A stretch of DNA of 64,000 nucleotides from Lineus longissimus (lineage: Eukaryota > Nemertea > Pilidiophora > Heteronemertea > Lineidae). The position numbers and the translations under genes are program-made. Below the pieces are notes generated by a model, which saw only the letters and a program-made list of their open reading frames with translations, did not search any database and was not told where the DNA came from. Positions 16,811 to 28,854 of the stretch are shown here, one piece after another (within the stretch, counting starts at the first letter, position 1; each line of letters opens with the position of its first letter). The stretch covers positions 10,604,001 to 10,668,000 of the forward strand of contig NC_088316.1 of the NCBI RefSeq assembly GCF_910592395.1, read 5' to 3'.

Positions 16811-18215
16811 TAGTGTAAAACGGGAAAAAACTACAGGAAACTGGTCGGGTGTACTGTCCATCGGTGTGTGTCAGTATCGAGGTGATACTGTATACATTGG
16901 AATATGCGGCCGTACCGGGAATCAGAAAAGGCTTTGATTTTTATCTTATATGTACACTTATACATAAAAATCATGTCGAAGCTATTAAGTTCGCTATTGA
17001 AATGCAATTCTGCTTTGCCATTTATAAATGAAAATCTACGCATTTTCTGCTTTCCCGCTGCGGCCACTTATTCAAATGTCTACATTATGTTTCACCAAAT
17101 TTATTGTGGGACTTCTAAAGCCAGGATTCTCTCCTTGTTTCTCATGTACCATCCGTAGTTATTGAGGGAGAGCCTGAAACAAAACAAGACAGCTGATTGG
17201 TCCGTTTAGAGTAGCCGTCCAACAACGGTTTTAACAAGAGGGCTGATTGGTCGAATATATCATACAGTACCTGTCCAACCACGAACAAAAAACATGCTAA
17301 TTGGTATGTAGGTTACCTGTCCATCATCTGGTCCGTACAGATGGGGGGGGGGGGGGGGGGGGCAAATTGATCTGTTCATATCAAGTGCTGTATTTACAGC
17401 ACTTTCCTCAATCTTGTATATACTTATATACTTCTGGAAGTGGCTACGGTATTTGACTACATGAATCTCGCGAAACATGAGATTTGCCAAAAGTGGAGAT
17501 ACATATCGTTTGATTATATTTTGTAGTGTTATATTGAATATTTCAAAGTTGTTTATGAATGGTTTTTCAAAGTCCGCCTATTCTTGATTAAGTAGACATA
17601 TCAACCTAGAAACTGCTAGAATATCATGGAATTCATCATGGGGTATCAGGGATTTAACTATATTGTGACAATGATTTTTTCAATGCTAGTTCAGTATTGC
17701 CCATTCCAGTGGTTAGTCTAGCGTTAAGATTGATTAGTGCGATATTGCTCTTACTTGACAGCCGTCATAACGAACATTTGAGTGGCAAAAAGAGACTTAA
17801 AGCATCAGGCAATCTCGTCCGACCCACTGGCGGAAGGTCTTTTTCATACATTGTTGGTATCCAGATCTCAGTACTTACTGTAACATGTTCTTTCTAGGGA
17901 CGCCGTTTCTCTCAGGGCCGCTGGCAACCACAAGACAACATCCAGTATAAAACAAGAAGTATGGCTGAAAAAAGAACCAGGGTGCGTTATGATAGTTTGG
18001 GTAGTAATATGAGTGAAGCGATTCCAGCAGAACAAAACTGTGTTTTTTCTAAACGGCAACGAACACCATGCACAGTCCAAATCACGATTATCATCGCTAA
18101 GTTCGCGTCATTGGTGCGTCATTTACGTGCTACTCAGTAGCACGTAGGTCGCGCGTAAACATAGAGAGATAAGCATGTCACTGGTGTGCAACTCGGCACG
18201 CAAGCAGGATGGATG
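16811..18215. other. Intergenic DNA with a 20-bp poly-G run
   Basis: No gene recognised. A homopolymer of about 20 G occurs at 17,343-17,362. Three degenerate GCTGATTGGT-type words occur in 17,190-17,320. Confidence 0.5.
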
Positions 18216-18362
18216 TCATTTGTGATTTGGACTGTACAGAGCGTCTAAAGGAGATCGAACCATCTGAATTACCCAACCAAAAATCGCTCCGGGAATGATC
18301 GCAGAGGCTGCGAATCCATACAGTATTGTTTCGCTTTGACGGTTTCCCTTTTTCCGTCTTCG
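18216..18362 (-). CDS. Candidate last exon of the kinase gene
   Basis: An AG acceptor at 18,363-18,365 in the right phase opens onto a frame with F-A-A-S ... G-W-V-I-Q-M and ends at a TGA. It resembles the C-terminal helix (A-S-x-x-F-W-G-x-W-x-x-I-Q) of the family, but starts with an unusual basic stretch. RNA data would confirm or remove it. Confidence 0.35.
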   Translation of the reverse strand, partial: RRRKKGNRQSETILYGFAASAIIPGAIFGWVIQMVRSPLDALYSPNHK

Positions 18363-21300
18363 CTGGCGACCTTGTGGCGCGCCATCATGGGGACGGCGCA
18401 ACTGTATTTACGGAAACTTTTGCAGGTTAAGCAACCCACCGGCCAATTAATATCCTCAGATGGTTTGCTTTTTGACCAGCCAAGGGCTAGGTTGGAGACA
18501 GAGCGTTTTCTTGCGTCGCTCCCAAGCTGTGGAACCGACTGCCAATCAGTTTGCGGACACTGACCAGCGGGTCACTTAAAAACCTGTTTCTTTGCTATGT
18601 ACAATGTAAAGTGTCACCTATCACTTGATGCTGGCACTATAAACACTCTCATTTTGATTTATTTATTTATTTATTACTTTGCCTGATACGGACAAAGCAT
18701 GACCAAAAACGTGCCATCGTAATCCAAGGCGTGATAACTCTCTCACTGACTGTTGATCGTCATGATTTAGTTTCAAGAAATTTATACCGAACTGGACGTA
18801 CTGGCTGTCTTACCAAAACCGCGAGGGTGGAGCTAAAATGTAGACCAAAACCGAGCCGTAGCCGAGGTTTTGGCCAATGTTTTAGCTCCACCCAATTTTA
18901 GCTCCAATTAATACCGACAGTGAGATATTGATTTCTATTCTAAAACATCTCAAATTCAATAAGGAATAGAGTGGTTTGAAATACTTTTGAAATGCAATCT
19001 ACATTTTGTACCAACCCAAGCAGAACGGCTGAATTCAAAACGAGGCTTCATTGGCGCATAGTGCATTTACACTGTAATGTGCAATTTATTCTAAGCCCAG
19101 TTGTTTTAGAATGATCTTCTCAAATACAATGCGGTCAGTTAACTAGTACTAGTAACAGAGTCGTGAAAGAAGCAGTTTTGAAAACTCACTAATACTGCTT
19201 TCTCGACAAGGACTAAGAGTCTCTCCACATCGTGGTCCGTGACGTCATGATCCAGATCTCCCAGACTCCTCTGCGTTTCTAGGTACTCCCTCAGAAACAT
19301 CTTTCTCAGTGCTGGGGGATGCCGCTCTGGGAAGTTACCGTCGAAGACCAATCCTTTAAGGAAAGAGCTGCAGATCATAAAAGTGGTCTCTCTTCGGCTG
19401 TAACGGGTATCCAAATAAAAGGCAGGGTTACGAGCATTAAAATAGGCGTCGATCCGCGACACTATACATCGTGCCTATGTGCGGCCTCAAAAAAGGCCAG
19501 GACTATCAGCCATACGCAATTTAGCATGATTAAGCCTATTGCGCCTTCAGAAACTCAAAAACCTTAATTTCTAAGAGTGATAGCCTCTTTATTCGAAAAT
19601 AACTTACCTGTCGCAGAAAATTCTAGGAAAGTAGCCAAATCCTGAGTCGGCCAAGAAAATGCTGATACCTCGTAGTCGACAAAAATGACCCGATCTGGAA
19701 GAAGGATGGCAAAGGAATTAAAGTTTAAAAACCTATATGTATGTGGTTACATGTAAAGTTTTGCATTCAAAGGGGTACGCCGTTCGAAATAATTGGTTTA
19801 TCAGGAAAATAGAAATGGAGTTATACACATTGCCCTATTTTATTTATTGTACACTATTTTTCTGAAAGTGTTTGGCGTGTCTCGACTCTTAAAAATAAGT
19901 AGAGAAACACGTTATTTGTTATAGTTTGCATAACTCCTGGCATACCTTGCCAAGGCGGGAACTTTTCACACCTCTCATTCCAGGTGTCATAGTACCAGTA
20001 TCGGGGTAATCGAAAACAACTCAATGACGTCATGATTCCAATCCTCGCCTCCGCGCAGAGCGTTGCACGAAGATGCCCGCTGCAAAAACGGCTCACTTGG
20101 GTCCCGGTCGAAATCAGAAAAGCGTGATAATAACGTCAGATATTGCATTTTTCCATTTTATGTGCAATTAGATTTGTTGAGTGGAAGGTGTTCGTGATTT
20201 GGTATAATGCCATTGATAACTCAGCTATTCCTCTTAGGGATTAGAAGCACAGGACATTTTCTTGCACAGAAATTGCGCACTCACCATCTTCGGGCACGTA
20301 AAGCATATTGGACGGATGGGCATCAAGATGACATAACGTAAGTGGCACACCAGTCCTTTCCATCAAAGCAAACATATCTCTCCACTCAGATTCTATCAAA
20401 GCTTTGCTTGGGAATTTCGTCTTAAATCTAATAGGATGAAGAAATGAGTTACAACAAAATTTGTAAATCATCGTAAAAATAAGTGTCAAGCGGGCAGGTT
20501 TTGAAGGGGGTGTTTCAGCTCTCAAAAATGTAAGTTATTTCGGTAATTATAAATAGTAAGGGCTGATTTTATGATATTGGTGCATGGGAACTGTCGAATA
20601 GTTGCCTTGAAGGCAACACATAGGGCTAGAAAAACTGAAATTGGGCAAGTCAAGAGCCCAACGACCTACTTACAGTTCATCAGCCTCCGTTTCGCCTAGT
20701 GTTTCCGGCAAATTACTCAACAACTCCTCCGCTTTGATCTTTAGCTCTGGAACCATTGGGAAGAGATGGCCATATTTCTCTTTTGCAATGTCACTTGTTT
20801 TTTTACTGTGGTATTTTGCCAGTTCTCTCGCTACTGATCTACAAATGTGAGGTGAAAAGACTGAGTAATTGAATGCTTCGAAAAACATGTAGTACCACTC
20901 TGCAATCTCCCAATGATCTGAGAGGACTCCGCTTCCTTTGCCTCGGATCAAACAAAAACAGGCCAAATGTACGCTAGTAAACGGTGCTAGTACCAGTAAG
21001 CAACCGTTACCAATGGCAAGCTAGGAGATTGACCACTCTGAGGACAACCACCCACCTACAGCTTGGTCGATTGAATACGACCAGAATGTACATGCAAGTG
21101 GCTCCCCCTAGATTGAATGGTGGGAGACCAACTTCCCCCACTTTTTACGGCCGAAATAGGCCTGATCACATGCGCAGCAGCTGATGTTGACGCGTGTCCG
21201 TCCATCAAAATATGCACATATTCAAATGCAAAGCGATTACAGCTATTGTAAATACCGTGCCGGTATCACCTTCATTCTTCTGTCTATTTTTGTCTTTTGC

Positions 21301-22656
21301 AAGCACATTGCAAAACTTTTGATCACGATTTCCGCCTACAATTTCGGGCATAGATTTGCAGTAACTTAATAAAAGGTCGAACAATCAGTCAGCTATAGCC
21401 TTTTTCATGAGAAAATGTCACTGTCCTTTTGGGCAGAGAACAAAATGTCAAACTCATTGCACTTAAACGATTTAAACGAATAAATACAAAAAATGGTAAC
21501 CATGGTTATTAAAATGTGACAAACCTCTTGTGTCCCAAAATCAGAATTAGGAAAAAACAAACGTCAGAAAAAATCAGCCCAGTGTCATTTACTTCTGAAG
21601 CCGAGTATAAAGAGCAAATAAAAGCCTACCTAAGAATTTTTTCATCATTTAGTGGTTTCTCTGCCAACACACTCCAATCAAAGCGCTCTCCAAATATGTA
21701 GTCCATACAGACTCCATTTTTGAAGATGCAGTAAATATTTGGTGTTAACCCTCTTTCATTAAACACCAACGTGGCAGCTAACTCGCGTTCCCTGTTCATC
21801 AGGAACTCGTAGACATTCTGAATGAAGATCCGGACCACCACAGCATCTGCCTTTTTGCCATCGTAGGTTGCTAGAAGGGTGATGTTGACGAAGCCGGATC
21901 CAGGACAGGGCTGGGAAAAGAAAGAAATATTAACTGCGACAATTCTGACAAATTTGCACGCTCTTAATGGGGCGAGGGTGCATGGAAGTTCTCCAGAATG
22001 GTGCAAGCAATGAAAATCTAGACAGTTTTTAACAGTAGCCAAGGTCATCAGCTCCAACTTTATACCAGGCGGGTTGGCGTACGACTCTATATACTACCTA
22101 TCAAACAAGGATGGCCCCGACAGTGTGTTAGCACCTATTCCAGGCGATAACCGCCTTGAAACTCGGCCCCGATTCGACTATGTCATGAATACACCACCCA
22201 CCACGACCACGGCGAAGCTAAATCGGGGAATAATTTAACAGAAGTAGCTAGATCTAACGGTGTCGACACGTTCAAAGCAGATAGCAAAAGTGAGGTCAAA
22301 AACCTACACACGGTGGGATAGTCTGGCTATATCCTCCAAACCGCTATACTGAAGAACAGCTCCACGGACATTGCACAGCAGAGCTGGGGCCCATGTGCAG
22401 CAGCTTTATTGCGTAAGTGGTAAAGGGCTGGAATTCCATGCATTTTTCGATCCTACATGACGTGCATAGCTCAATCGTCTGCCTCGGCGAACTACGCACC
22501 TCAGTGGCATGCCATACTTACATTTAGCTCTATTTTGTCTTCTTTGGTCCATTGCGGTCTTATCTTCAAAAATATTTTCCGCAGATCAGGTTCAGGATCT
22601 TCTCCATTGACAAATTCGTCTAAAATGAGTGGTTGTGATCTTACGTCAGTAGCCAT
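18216..22656 (-). CDS. Ethanolamine-kinase-like gene (spliced, 6-7 exons)
   Basis: Predicted exons, in order: 22522-22656 (ATG), 21630-21910, 20674-20838, 20285-20427, 19608-19694, 19190-19461, and possibly 18216-18362 (stop). The first six have matching GT..AG borders and consistent phases (0,2,2,1,1,0). The enzyme phosphorylates ethanolamine (or choline) with ATP as the first step of the CDP-ethanolamine route to phosphatidylethanolamine, in the cytosol. Evidence: the V-V-V-R-I ... N-R-E-R-E ... P-N-I-Y-C-I-F-K-N-G-V-C ... Y-I-F-G-E block of exon 2; the phosphotransferase motif H-L-D-A-H-P-S-N in exon 4; and I-F-V-D-Y-E in exon 5. About 409 aa if exon 7 is right, a normal family length. Exon 2 looks closer to ethanolamine than choline kinases; the specificity is inferred. 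The first two exons were also copied to 12.8-13.5 kb. Confidence 0.75.
18826..18894. repeat. Hairpin of a MITE family shared with 34.0 kb
   Basis: GGTGGAGCTAAAATG is mirrored by CATTTTAGCTCCACC-like sequence around a CCGAGCCGTAGCCGAGG centre. The flank (ATTAATACCGACAG followed by GATTTCTATTCTAAAA) matches the flank of the palindrome at 34,041-34,203. Confidence 0.65.
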
Positions 22657-22699
22657 CGCTTATAATGTAAAAGACTGAGTACACTTCAATTTATTTTGA

Positions 22700-24045
22700 G
22701 TGGGGCTGTATTTTGTTGTCAATGTCGACGTGGTATTAAAAGGAACTTATCACGCAATTTAAAAGTTCATCAAAAGTGTATTTTTGTTGGCTTTGGAAAT
22801 GTTCCAACCATTACTCCTTCCATCTGATTCAAGAATAAAGGCCTAGATAAGCATAATGTTGTAATAGACAGACGAAGCAAATCTTCATATATCTTGACAT
22901 GATGGGCTGCATCCATCATAAAAATTGGTCACAACCAGAATGGAGGCTAAGTTCACTTTAAAAGTGCGTGTTGTCAGACAGTGGCTCAATCAATCATCGA
23001 ATGCCCGGTCAATCGCCGGGTCGATTGTTCATTATCAAATCAATTGATTGATTAAATATCATCGATTTATGACCCAGTTTTATGAAGACATGGCCCAGGT
23101 TCGTCTTTATATAGGACAATCGTGTACCAAATCGTGTGCTATATTATTTTAAAAAGTACGGGATTTTATATAGGCCCAATTTTATGCATCATGTGGTGGA
23201 GACAGGGATGGAAAACTCAACAATTCGGGAGTCGATTTCTAATCTTTTTAACACCATAACAAGGGGTTTTCTGAAATAGTACAAACATGTGTCACAATCA
23301 GAAACAGTACATCACAACCATACTTGTAGTATACAAATGTCCTCAAATGTGTCTTTCCTATGGTCTTACACGGAGAACTAAAACCTACATATTACTGTCA
23401 CACAGATCATTGAAAGCAGTCCTAAATATTCTCACAACTTAGTACATGATATAATGATATTGGTACTGTAAAATCGCTGGGAGACGTTGCTCCTGTACAC
23501 AGAGTGCTCCTATACACAGGCGCGCACTCATCGAAACTTCTGGCGAAGCATTCAAGACAACGGACAATCAAACCTTGATTCTGATGTACACCTTTAACTA
23601 TTCTGAATGACAGTGGGCTAGGGGTTTCTATACATATTTTGCTTTTACCTGAATCTTGAAACCTCCCGATTCAAACCATAAAGAGTTACAAAAAACCCAC
23701 AAAAAAGAGGGACGAAGTCCGCGAAGACCTTCCCTGACAAATCGAAATGGCTGAAGCGAATGTTACGTCATTGCAACTCACGGACGCGGGGCTGTCTCAG
23801 CGCGCACGCGCAAGTTAAAGTTAGCGAGGGAACATGTCAAAGGTGACGATAGGCAAATAACTGGGAAAATAGGCGCAATATTCAAAACATCCTCCGGGCG
23901 CCAAAGGACGCGCTTATGATTATAACGCGGACGCATTAATTTTTTATGATATAGAAATAGAAATGTCTATAATAGACTAAACTTGGAATGACGGAATAGG
24001 ATGATGGAATATGGGGCGAGACCAATAGGCACAAAAACACAATAT
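22700..24045. other. Region without a recognised gene
   Basis: It contains the third copy of the CGAATGCCCGGTCAA repeat (22,987-23,040). The part from about 23,690 to 24,045 may be the untranslated 3' end or LTR of the adjoining BEL/Pao element, but no matching LTR is seen beyond 30.9 kb. Confidence 0.4.
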
Positions 24046-24267
24046 CTATTGGTCCCCATGAACCACCTCCTCACTTCCAACGAAATCACTGTCCTCACCA
24101 TCACACTCTAGGATAGGAACACATCTCTGAATTGAACGTTTCCTGAAACCGGTCTTGACTTTGACGCGAACATTGCGGATGACACCGTCGTCTCCAGGGA
24201 ATACTTCTTCGATTCGACCTAGCTCCCATTGACCGCGCACTGCACTTGGATCAACCAAAAGGACAAT
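24046..24267 (-). pseudogene. pol: BEL/Pao integrase C-terminal tail, separated by the transposon
   Basis: Codes V-L-L-V-D ... G-Q-W-E-L-G-R-I, the usual C-terminal (DUF5641-type) end of BEL/Pao integrase. It continues the 27.1-28.4 kb segment once the 2,821-bp insertion and one copy of the AAT duplication are ignored. Confidence 0.8.
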
Positions 24268-24560
24268 GGGTGAGGTCAAATCTCAGAGTTTACTAAGTGT
24301 TAACACCAGGTGTTAAGAAAGTGTTCCAAAACCCCGAGATTTGACCTCCTCACTTGACTCCTAGTTAACACTTTCTTAACACCGAGTTGACACTAAGTTA
24401 ACACTTGGTAGACACCTAGGGAACACTTTGATCGCTCAGGTGTTCCCTTAATCTGAGGAAGTGGCCAAGTGTTAAGAAAATGCATTACAGATCGTGTACA
24501 TCAGGTGTTAACCTCCTGGAGGTTAACACCTGTGAGAGGTCAATTCTCAGAGTTACAAAG
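24268..24560. repeat. Left subterminal repeat region of the Harbinger
   Basis: At least eight GTGTTAAC- or GGTGTTA-like words in both orientations, plus an internal echo of the terminal repeat (GAGGTCAATTCTCAGAGTT at 24,536-24,554). Probably transposase or Myb-partner binding sites. Confidence 0.7.
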
Positions 24561-25484
24561 GCAGCCATGTTTGCGATTCCTATGTTTCAAGTTGTTGCCC
24601 TAAGACATAATAGAAGAGCAGAGAACTTTATTCGAACGCCTGCCTACAGTGGAGAACCGATTGAGCGGCATATGAGGCTCAACCAAGAACAATTTGATCA
24701 CCTTGTTGATTATTTTCATGGATGAAGGCAGGCTAATCACCAGGGGAATGGCCAAGTCAACGCAAGTACATCTTCAAGAAGAATGAAAACTTTTTTGCAC
24801 TACCTCGCTTCAGGAGGCTTTCACAGACAGGTCGGTTATGCTGTTGGTTATGCTAAGCCAACTGCAATATTACATGTGACTGAGGTTTCTGACTTTTTCT
24901 TTGACAGGCAGGATGAGTTTGATCAACTGGCCCAGCCTCTGGTTGATATCGACGGAGTTGAGCGGCAAGTGATTCTTTTCATAGACGGCGTTATTGTGAA
25001 AATCCAAAAGCCTGATAGGGCTGGTGATGCGTATTACTGTGGGAGGCCGGGGAAATGTTGCGACTCCATCAACGTGCAGTACGTTGTAGATCGATTTGGC
25101 AGGGTAAGACACGTTATAAGCGGAGTACCTGGATCGACGCACGACAAAACAGCGGCCGAGTGGTCTCGAGAATTGTTCGACTTCCTTGATCAACTTCCAG
25201 AGGAGTATGTTATGCTTGGTGATCCTGCCTACAGGAACCTGCACCGATCTGTGCTGATTACTTTTACTGGAAATAATCTTCGACAGGAACAACTAGATTT
25301 TAACAACAGATGCACTCGACTCCGTCAAATAGTTGAGAGGTCTATCGGATGTACTGAACTGATATGGAGGATCAATCAGCTAAAAGAGAATAGGTACGCT
25401 GCGAAATATGGCCCTGTTTTTCCATCAAAATGCACTGTAGCAACATGCGTGTTACACAACCTTTACACCAATTTCTTGGCTTGA
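24480..25484 (+). pseudogene. Harbinger transposase (DDE_Tnp_4), one internal stop
   Basis: One continuous frame apart from a TGA at 24,723-24,725; the true start is probably one of the ATGs near 24,567. N-terminal helices (R-L-N-Q-E-Q-F-D-H-L) precede a catalytic domain in the second part (24,783-25,484) with D68 in I-D-G-V, D147 in G-D-P-A-Y and E184 in V-E-R-S-I-G. All three catalytic residues are kept. The single nonsense codon would make the protein inactive unless it lies in an intron; no convincing splice pair around it was seen. It cuts and joins the element in trans with the Myb-like partner. Confidence 0.85.
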
Positions 25485-25834
25485 ACCATATGTGAAAGAC
25501 AAAGACAAAAGTAAAATAACTGAAAATGATTGCTTATTCTTAGTATCCCCAATTTAGTAACTGAAAGAGAAGCCTACTTGGCTGTCCAATCTGTGGCATG
25601 TCACTACTTGTAAACAAATCCTGAACCAAAAATATGATGGAATAGTCATGGCTAGAACTGAAGAAACAAAATAGTCTGTTATCACACAACAATTGTACCT
25701 CTCTGTTTTGTGGGTGTAGTATAGATCAAGCCACCACTATAAAGAGCCATCTATAAAGTTAACTAAAACTAATTCCTTGCTGTTAGCGTGACAAATCGCA
25801 GTTTCTGTAACTGTTTTCATCAATAAAATGTTGT

Positions 25835-26725
25835 TCACTCAGCAATCATGGTAATTAATTGCATAAAAAGAGTCTTGTCTGTATGACGGGACTTGGTGCT
25901 TGAAAAATCCGGTATTGAGCGGGTTAGTAGGGACTGTAATTTAGTCGGTATCAGGAATTGTTCAATAATGGTTATTCCTCTCTCCTCCAACACAGCAGCA
26001 TGGAATAAACGAATCTCGTACACAAGTTCACGGAGCGTATCCCTGATTTCTTTCATCAAGTCACAAGTTTGCTCTTGATGTTGCACATAAGAGTTCATGA
26101 AATCACTTTCGTCCCTGGCCTTCTTTCCTGTGGTCACCGGGGGCATCATTTGTGAAGCAGGACGTTTTTTTCCGGCACTGGTACTGGCATCGGTTCCTGC
26201 CTGAACAGTTGGCGTTCCAGACCTTGATGTCGAAGGGGATGGAGTACTCCTATCTGAGCTGATGACAACACCGCGGTCATCTGGTATGCTGCAGTTTTCA
26301 TCGCTAGGGGTTTGGGGTCGGGAGTTCGTTGCAGATCCTGGCCTAGTGATGCCGGTTGGTGTCATAACAATTGCAGGTCTGGCTGCCCCGTCCTTCGGAT
26401 AATAAAGTCGATGGAAAGAGTCAAACAGTTCAAATAATTCACGAGAGTCCTTGAGTTTTAAACCAGGGTGCATATCATCTGTTGCAGCCCCTGAAGCCTG
26501 CTGTGTCTTGATGGCATCTCGATATTCCTTCCCTAGGTTCTTAAGCATATTTTCAACCACTTCGGCGTGGGTACCAACGTGGTTCCCTACTGCTGCATAA
26601 AATTCCTGGACCAGAGCATTCTTCTTGGCACGACGAAATGCCTCATGGTGATCAATCATGTACTCAAGAGTTTGCATCCTCTTCTCGAGTGTCCACTGGA
26701 AGCGTTTCTTCCCCTTTCCGTCCAT
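25835..26725 (-). CDS. Harbinger Myb/SANT-like DNA-binding protein
   Basis: 296 aa, intact. Residues 1-75 form a trihelix/Myb-like domain (F-Q-W-T-L-E-K-R ... V-E-N-M-L-K-N-L-G-K-E-Y-R). A Ser/Thr/Pro-rich middle with a basic K-K-R-P nuclear-signal-like stretch (near 188) follows, and then a helical C-terminus (R-D-T-L-R-E-L-V-Y-E-I-R). In this superfamily the partner protein helps bring the transposase into the nucleus and to the ends. It converges on the transposase gene, separated by 350 bp. Confidence 0.85.
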   Translation of the reverse strand: MDGKGKKRFQWTLEKRMQTLEYMIDHHEAFRRAKKNALVQEFYAAVGNHVGTHAEVVENMLKNLGKEYRDAIKTQQASGAATDDMHPGLKLKDSRELFELFDSFHRLYYPKDGAARPAIVMTPTGITRPGSATNSRPQTPSDENCSIPDDRGVVISSDRSTPSPSTSRSGTPTVQAGTDASTSAGKKRPASQMMPPVTTGKKARDESDFMNSYVQHQEQTCDLMKEIRDTLRELVYEIRLFHAAVLEERGITIIEQFLIPTKLQSLLTRSIPDFSSTKSRHTDKTLFMQLITMIAE

Positions 26726-26934
26726 GATGACTGCTCAGATGACAGACTTACACTAAAGATCTACGCATGGTCCAATTCAACCTCTCTTCAACATGGGCAA
26801 AGTGCCAGACCTGTGCAACCAGGAAACCAAGTGAAACTAACATCATTATGTAACTGTGGCATGGATTATTTACCACTGACATGTGCCAGGCTTGGCACCT
26901 TGCCCATGTAACAGTAAAGTATCTAGAAGGTGTT

Positions 26935-27088
26935 AGGAAAGTATTATTCAAGTGTAATCTTGGTGTAACCCAGGTGTCACCAAGGTGTTAACCTGAACTT
27001 GGTGTCTAGGGTTCAGGTTAACACTTTTCACAGAGATTACACTTGGATAATCTAGGTGTAGAGTTAACTCTGAGATTTGACCTCACCC
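26935..27088. repeat. Right subterminal repeat region of the Harbinger
   Basis: GGTGTTAG, GGTGTAAC, GGTGTCAC, GGTGTTAAC, GTTAACACT and similar words in 150 bp, mirroring the left side. Confidence 0.7.
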
Positions 27089-28369
27089 AATGTCACCATC
27101 CTGAACCTCTCTGTCCTTCCGAAGCCACTTAGACCTTCTTTGCAATGTGGGCAAATATTCCCGAACAAACCGTGTCCAAAACTGATTTACCAAACTCTGG
27201 GTAAATTCAAATCTCTTGTGGAGATTTTTGGTTGGGTTGAATGGACCTTGTGGCGTTTCAGCCGATGCTCTTCCAAGAAGAAAGTGGTTGGGCGTTAAGG
27301 GCTGTAAATCATTGGGATCATTTGAACTATAACCCAATGGCCTGGAGTTGACCAGATTCTGGACCTCCGCGAATACTGTGGACATTTCATTCCACGTGAG
27401 GGTTTGTTGTCCAACAACTAACTTGAGACCTTTCTTGACCAATTTTACAAGTGATTCATAAAATCCTCCCTGGTTTGGAGGGGTTATAAAACGCCACTTG
27501 ACTTGGTGGAGGACGGCAAACCTTTGAATTTGCTCTCGCCCTTCCTGTACAAGTTTTCTTAGCTCCTTCTCCGTGCTGATAAAGGAGCTACCATTGTCTG
27601 AGATGATAGTTGACGGCCATCCATGATGCGAGACAAAGCTCCTGAAGGCATGGAGAAATGCCTGAGTGGACAAATTTTCCACAATCTCAAGATGTACTGC
27701 CCTTACAGTACCACAGGTGAAGATGGCTCCCCAAGCCTTCGTGCTCTTATTTCTACCACATTTGAGGAAGAATGGACCAAACAGATCAAGGCCTGTAGTA
27801 CTGTAGACTGGAGCAAACAATGCAAGACGCTCACTGGGTAGGTCAGCCATCCAAGGGACCAGTGGAGACTTGCGCAATTTCCTACACACAACACAATCTC
27901 TAACAATCTGACGTGCCAAATTCCGACCTCTCAGAAACCAGTACTTTCTCCAGCCATGGCAGAGAGTACTTTCAGACCCGCAATGTCCATTTTTCCAGTG
28001 GACATTTCTCATCAACAATCTGGAAATGTGGCAAGATGCTGGGAGGAGAAAAGGATGATTTTCATCATAGGACAGCGGAGACTTGCGAAGACGACCTCCT
28101 ACCCTGAGCAAACCCTGATTGTCCTCAAAGGGAGCCAGATCCTTGCAATGAGTTTCCCAATCAATGAGCTCTCTCTGAGCAGTAGAAACCCAGTACCTTT
28201 CAGCTCTTTCTCGTTCTCCTGTTTCGGTCTTCATATCCTCCTTTCTTGCCCTGGCCCTCAGATTACCAATGAAGCGGAGGCACAATGCTGTCACATTGAT
28301 GAGTCTAGGCCAACTTGAATAGTCTTCACACTTGATTGGTGGAACAATCTTCACAGCTGATGCAGACAT
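27083..28369 (-). pseudogene. pol: BEL/Pao integrase (interrupted near its end)
   Basis: 428 codons. An H2C2 zinc domain (H-x-x-N-G-H-C-G and C-x2-C) and an integrase core with G-L-D-L-F-G-P, I-S-D-N-G-S-S-F and F-Y-E motifs, followed by the N-H-F-L-L-G and R-W...F-V-R-E-Y segments usual in Pao. The frame runs into the Harbinger terminal repeat after G-D-I at 27,089. The same phrase resumes on the far side at 24,264. Confidence 0.85.
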
Positions 28370-28854
28370 CTTGGGGGTTGTCTTTCCGGTCTCTTCTCAC
28401 AATCCCTTTCAGCAATCTTCGACGGCTGAGCTGGCCAATGTGTCTCTCCTTTCCTCAGAAACTCTGGCCCCTCAATCCAGCGACCGGCCATCTCTTCTGG
28501 TGTCAATCCCCTGGTGAGATCATCCGCAGGATTCTGGGCTGTTGGGACAAACTTCCAAACTGAGGGATCCCAGGTTGCCCGAATTTCAGCAACTCTTACC
28601 CCAACAAATTGCTTCAAGGAGAGAGAGTCAGACTTGACCCAGTGGAGGACAATCTCAGAATCAGACCACAAGTGGACCTCAGGCTTGGTACGCAGCTCAG
28701 AATGAATAGTCTTAGCCAGACGTGAGGCAATGAGAGCTGCCATCAGCTCAAGGCGCGGAATTGTGGTTTGGTGGAGTGGGGCCACCCTAGCCTTAGACGA
28801 GAACAGGCGGACGCTAATACCATCAGCTGTTGGCCACAACAGCCCCATATGCAT
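28351..28854 (-). pseudogene. pol: BEL/Pao RNase H segment (frameshifted)
   Basis: 167 codons: I-P-R-L-E-L-M-A-A-L, W-S-D-S-E-I-V-L-H-W and Q-N-P-A-D are characteristic of Pao RNase H and its junction. Overlaps the preceding segment by 112 bp in another frame and ends where the integrase frame begins. Confidence 0.8.

Larger units (their letters stand above)
24268..27088. mobile_element. PIF/Harbinger DNA transposon, 2,821 bp
   Basis: Perfect terminal inverted repeats of 23 bp (starting GGGTGAGGTCAAATC) with a 3-bp target duplication AAT (24265-24267 and 27089-27091). Inside are a plus-strand transposase and a minus-strand Myb/SANT-like gene, tail to tail, the standard two-gene Harbinger layout. 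Both subterminal regions carry many GTGTTAAC/GGTGTTA words. The duplication is AAT rather than the usual TWA. Confidence 0.92.

Noticed and set aside
23694-23735. GGGACGAAGTCC near 23.71 kb as another double-hairpin copy
   Set aside because: Only the second stem matches; the first hairpin and spacer are absent, and it is far from the element.
26567-26951. Frames opposite and upstream of the Harbinger Myb-like gene
   Set aside because: Antisense shadows and subterminal repeat DNA.
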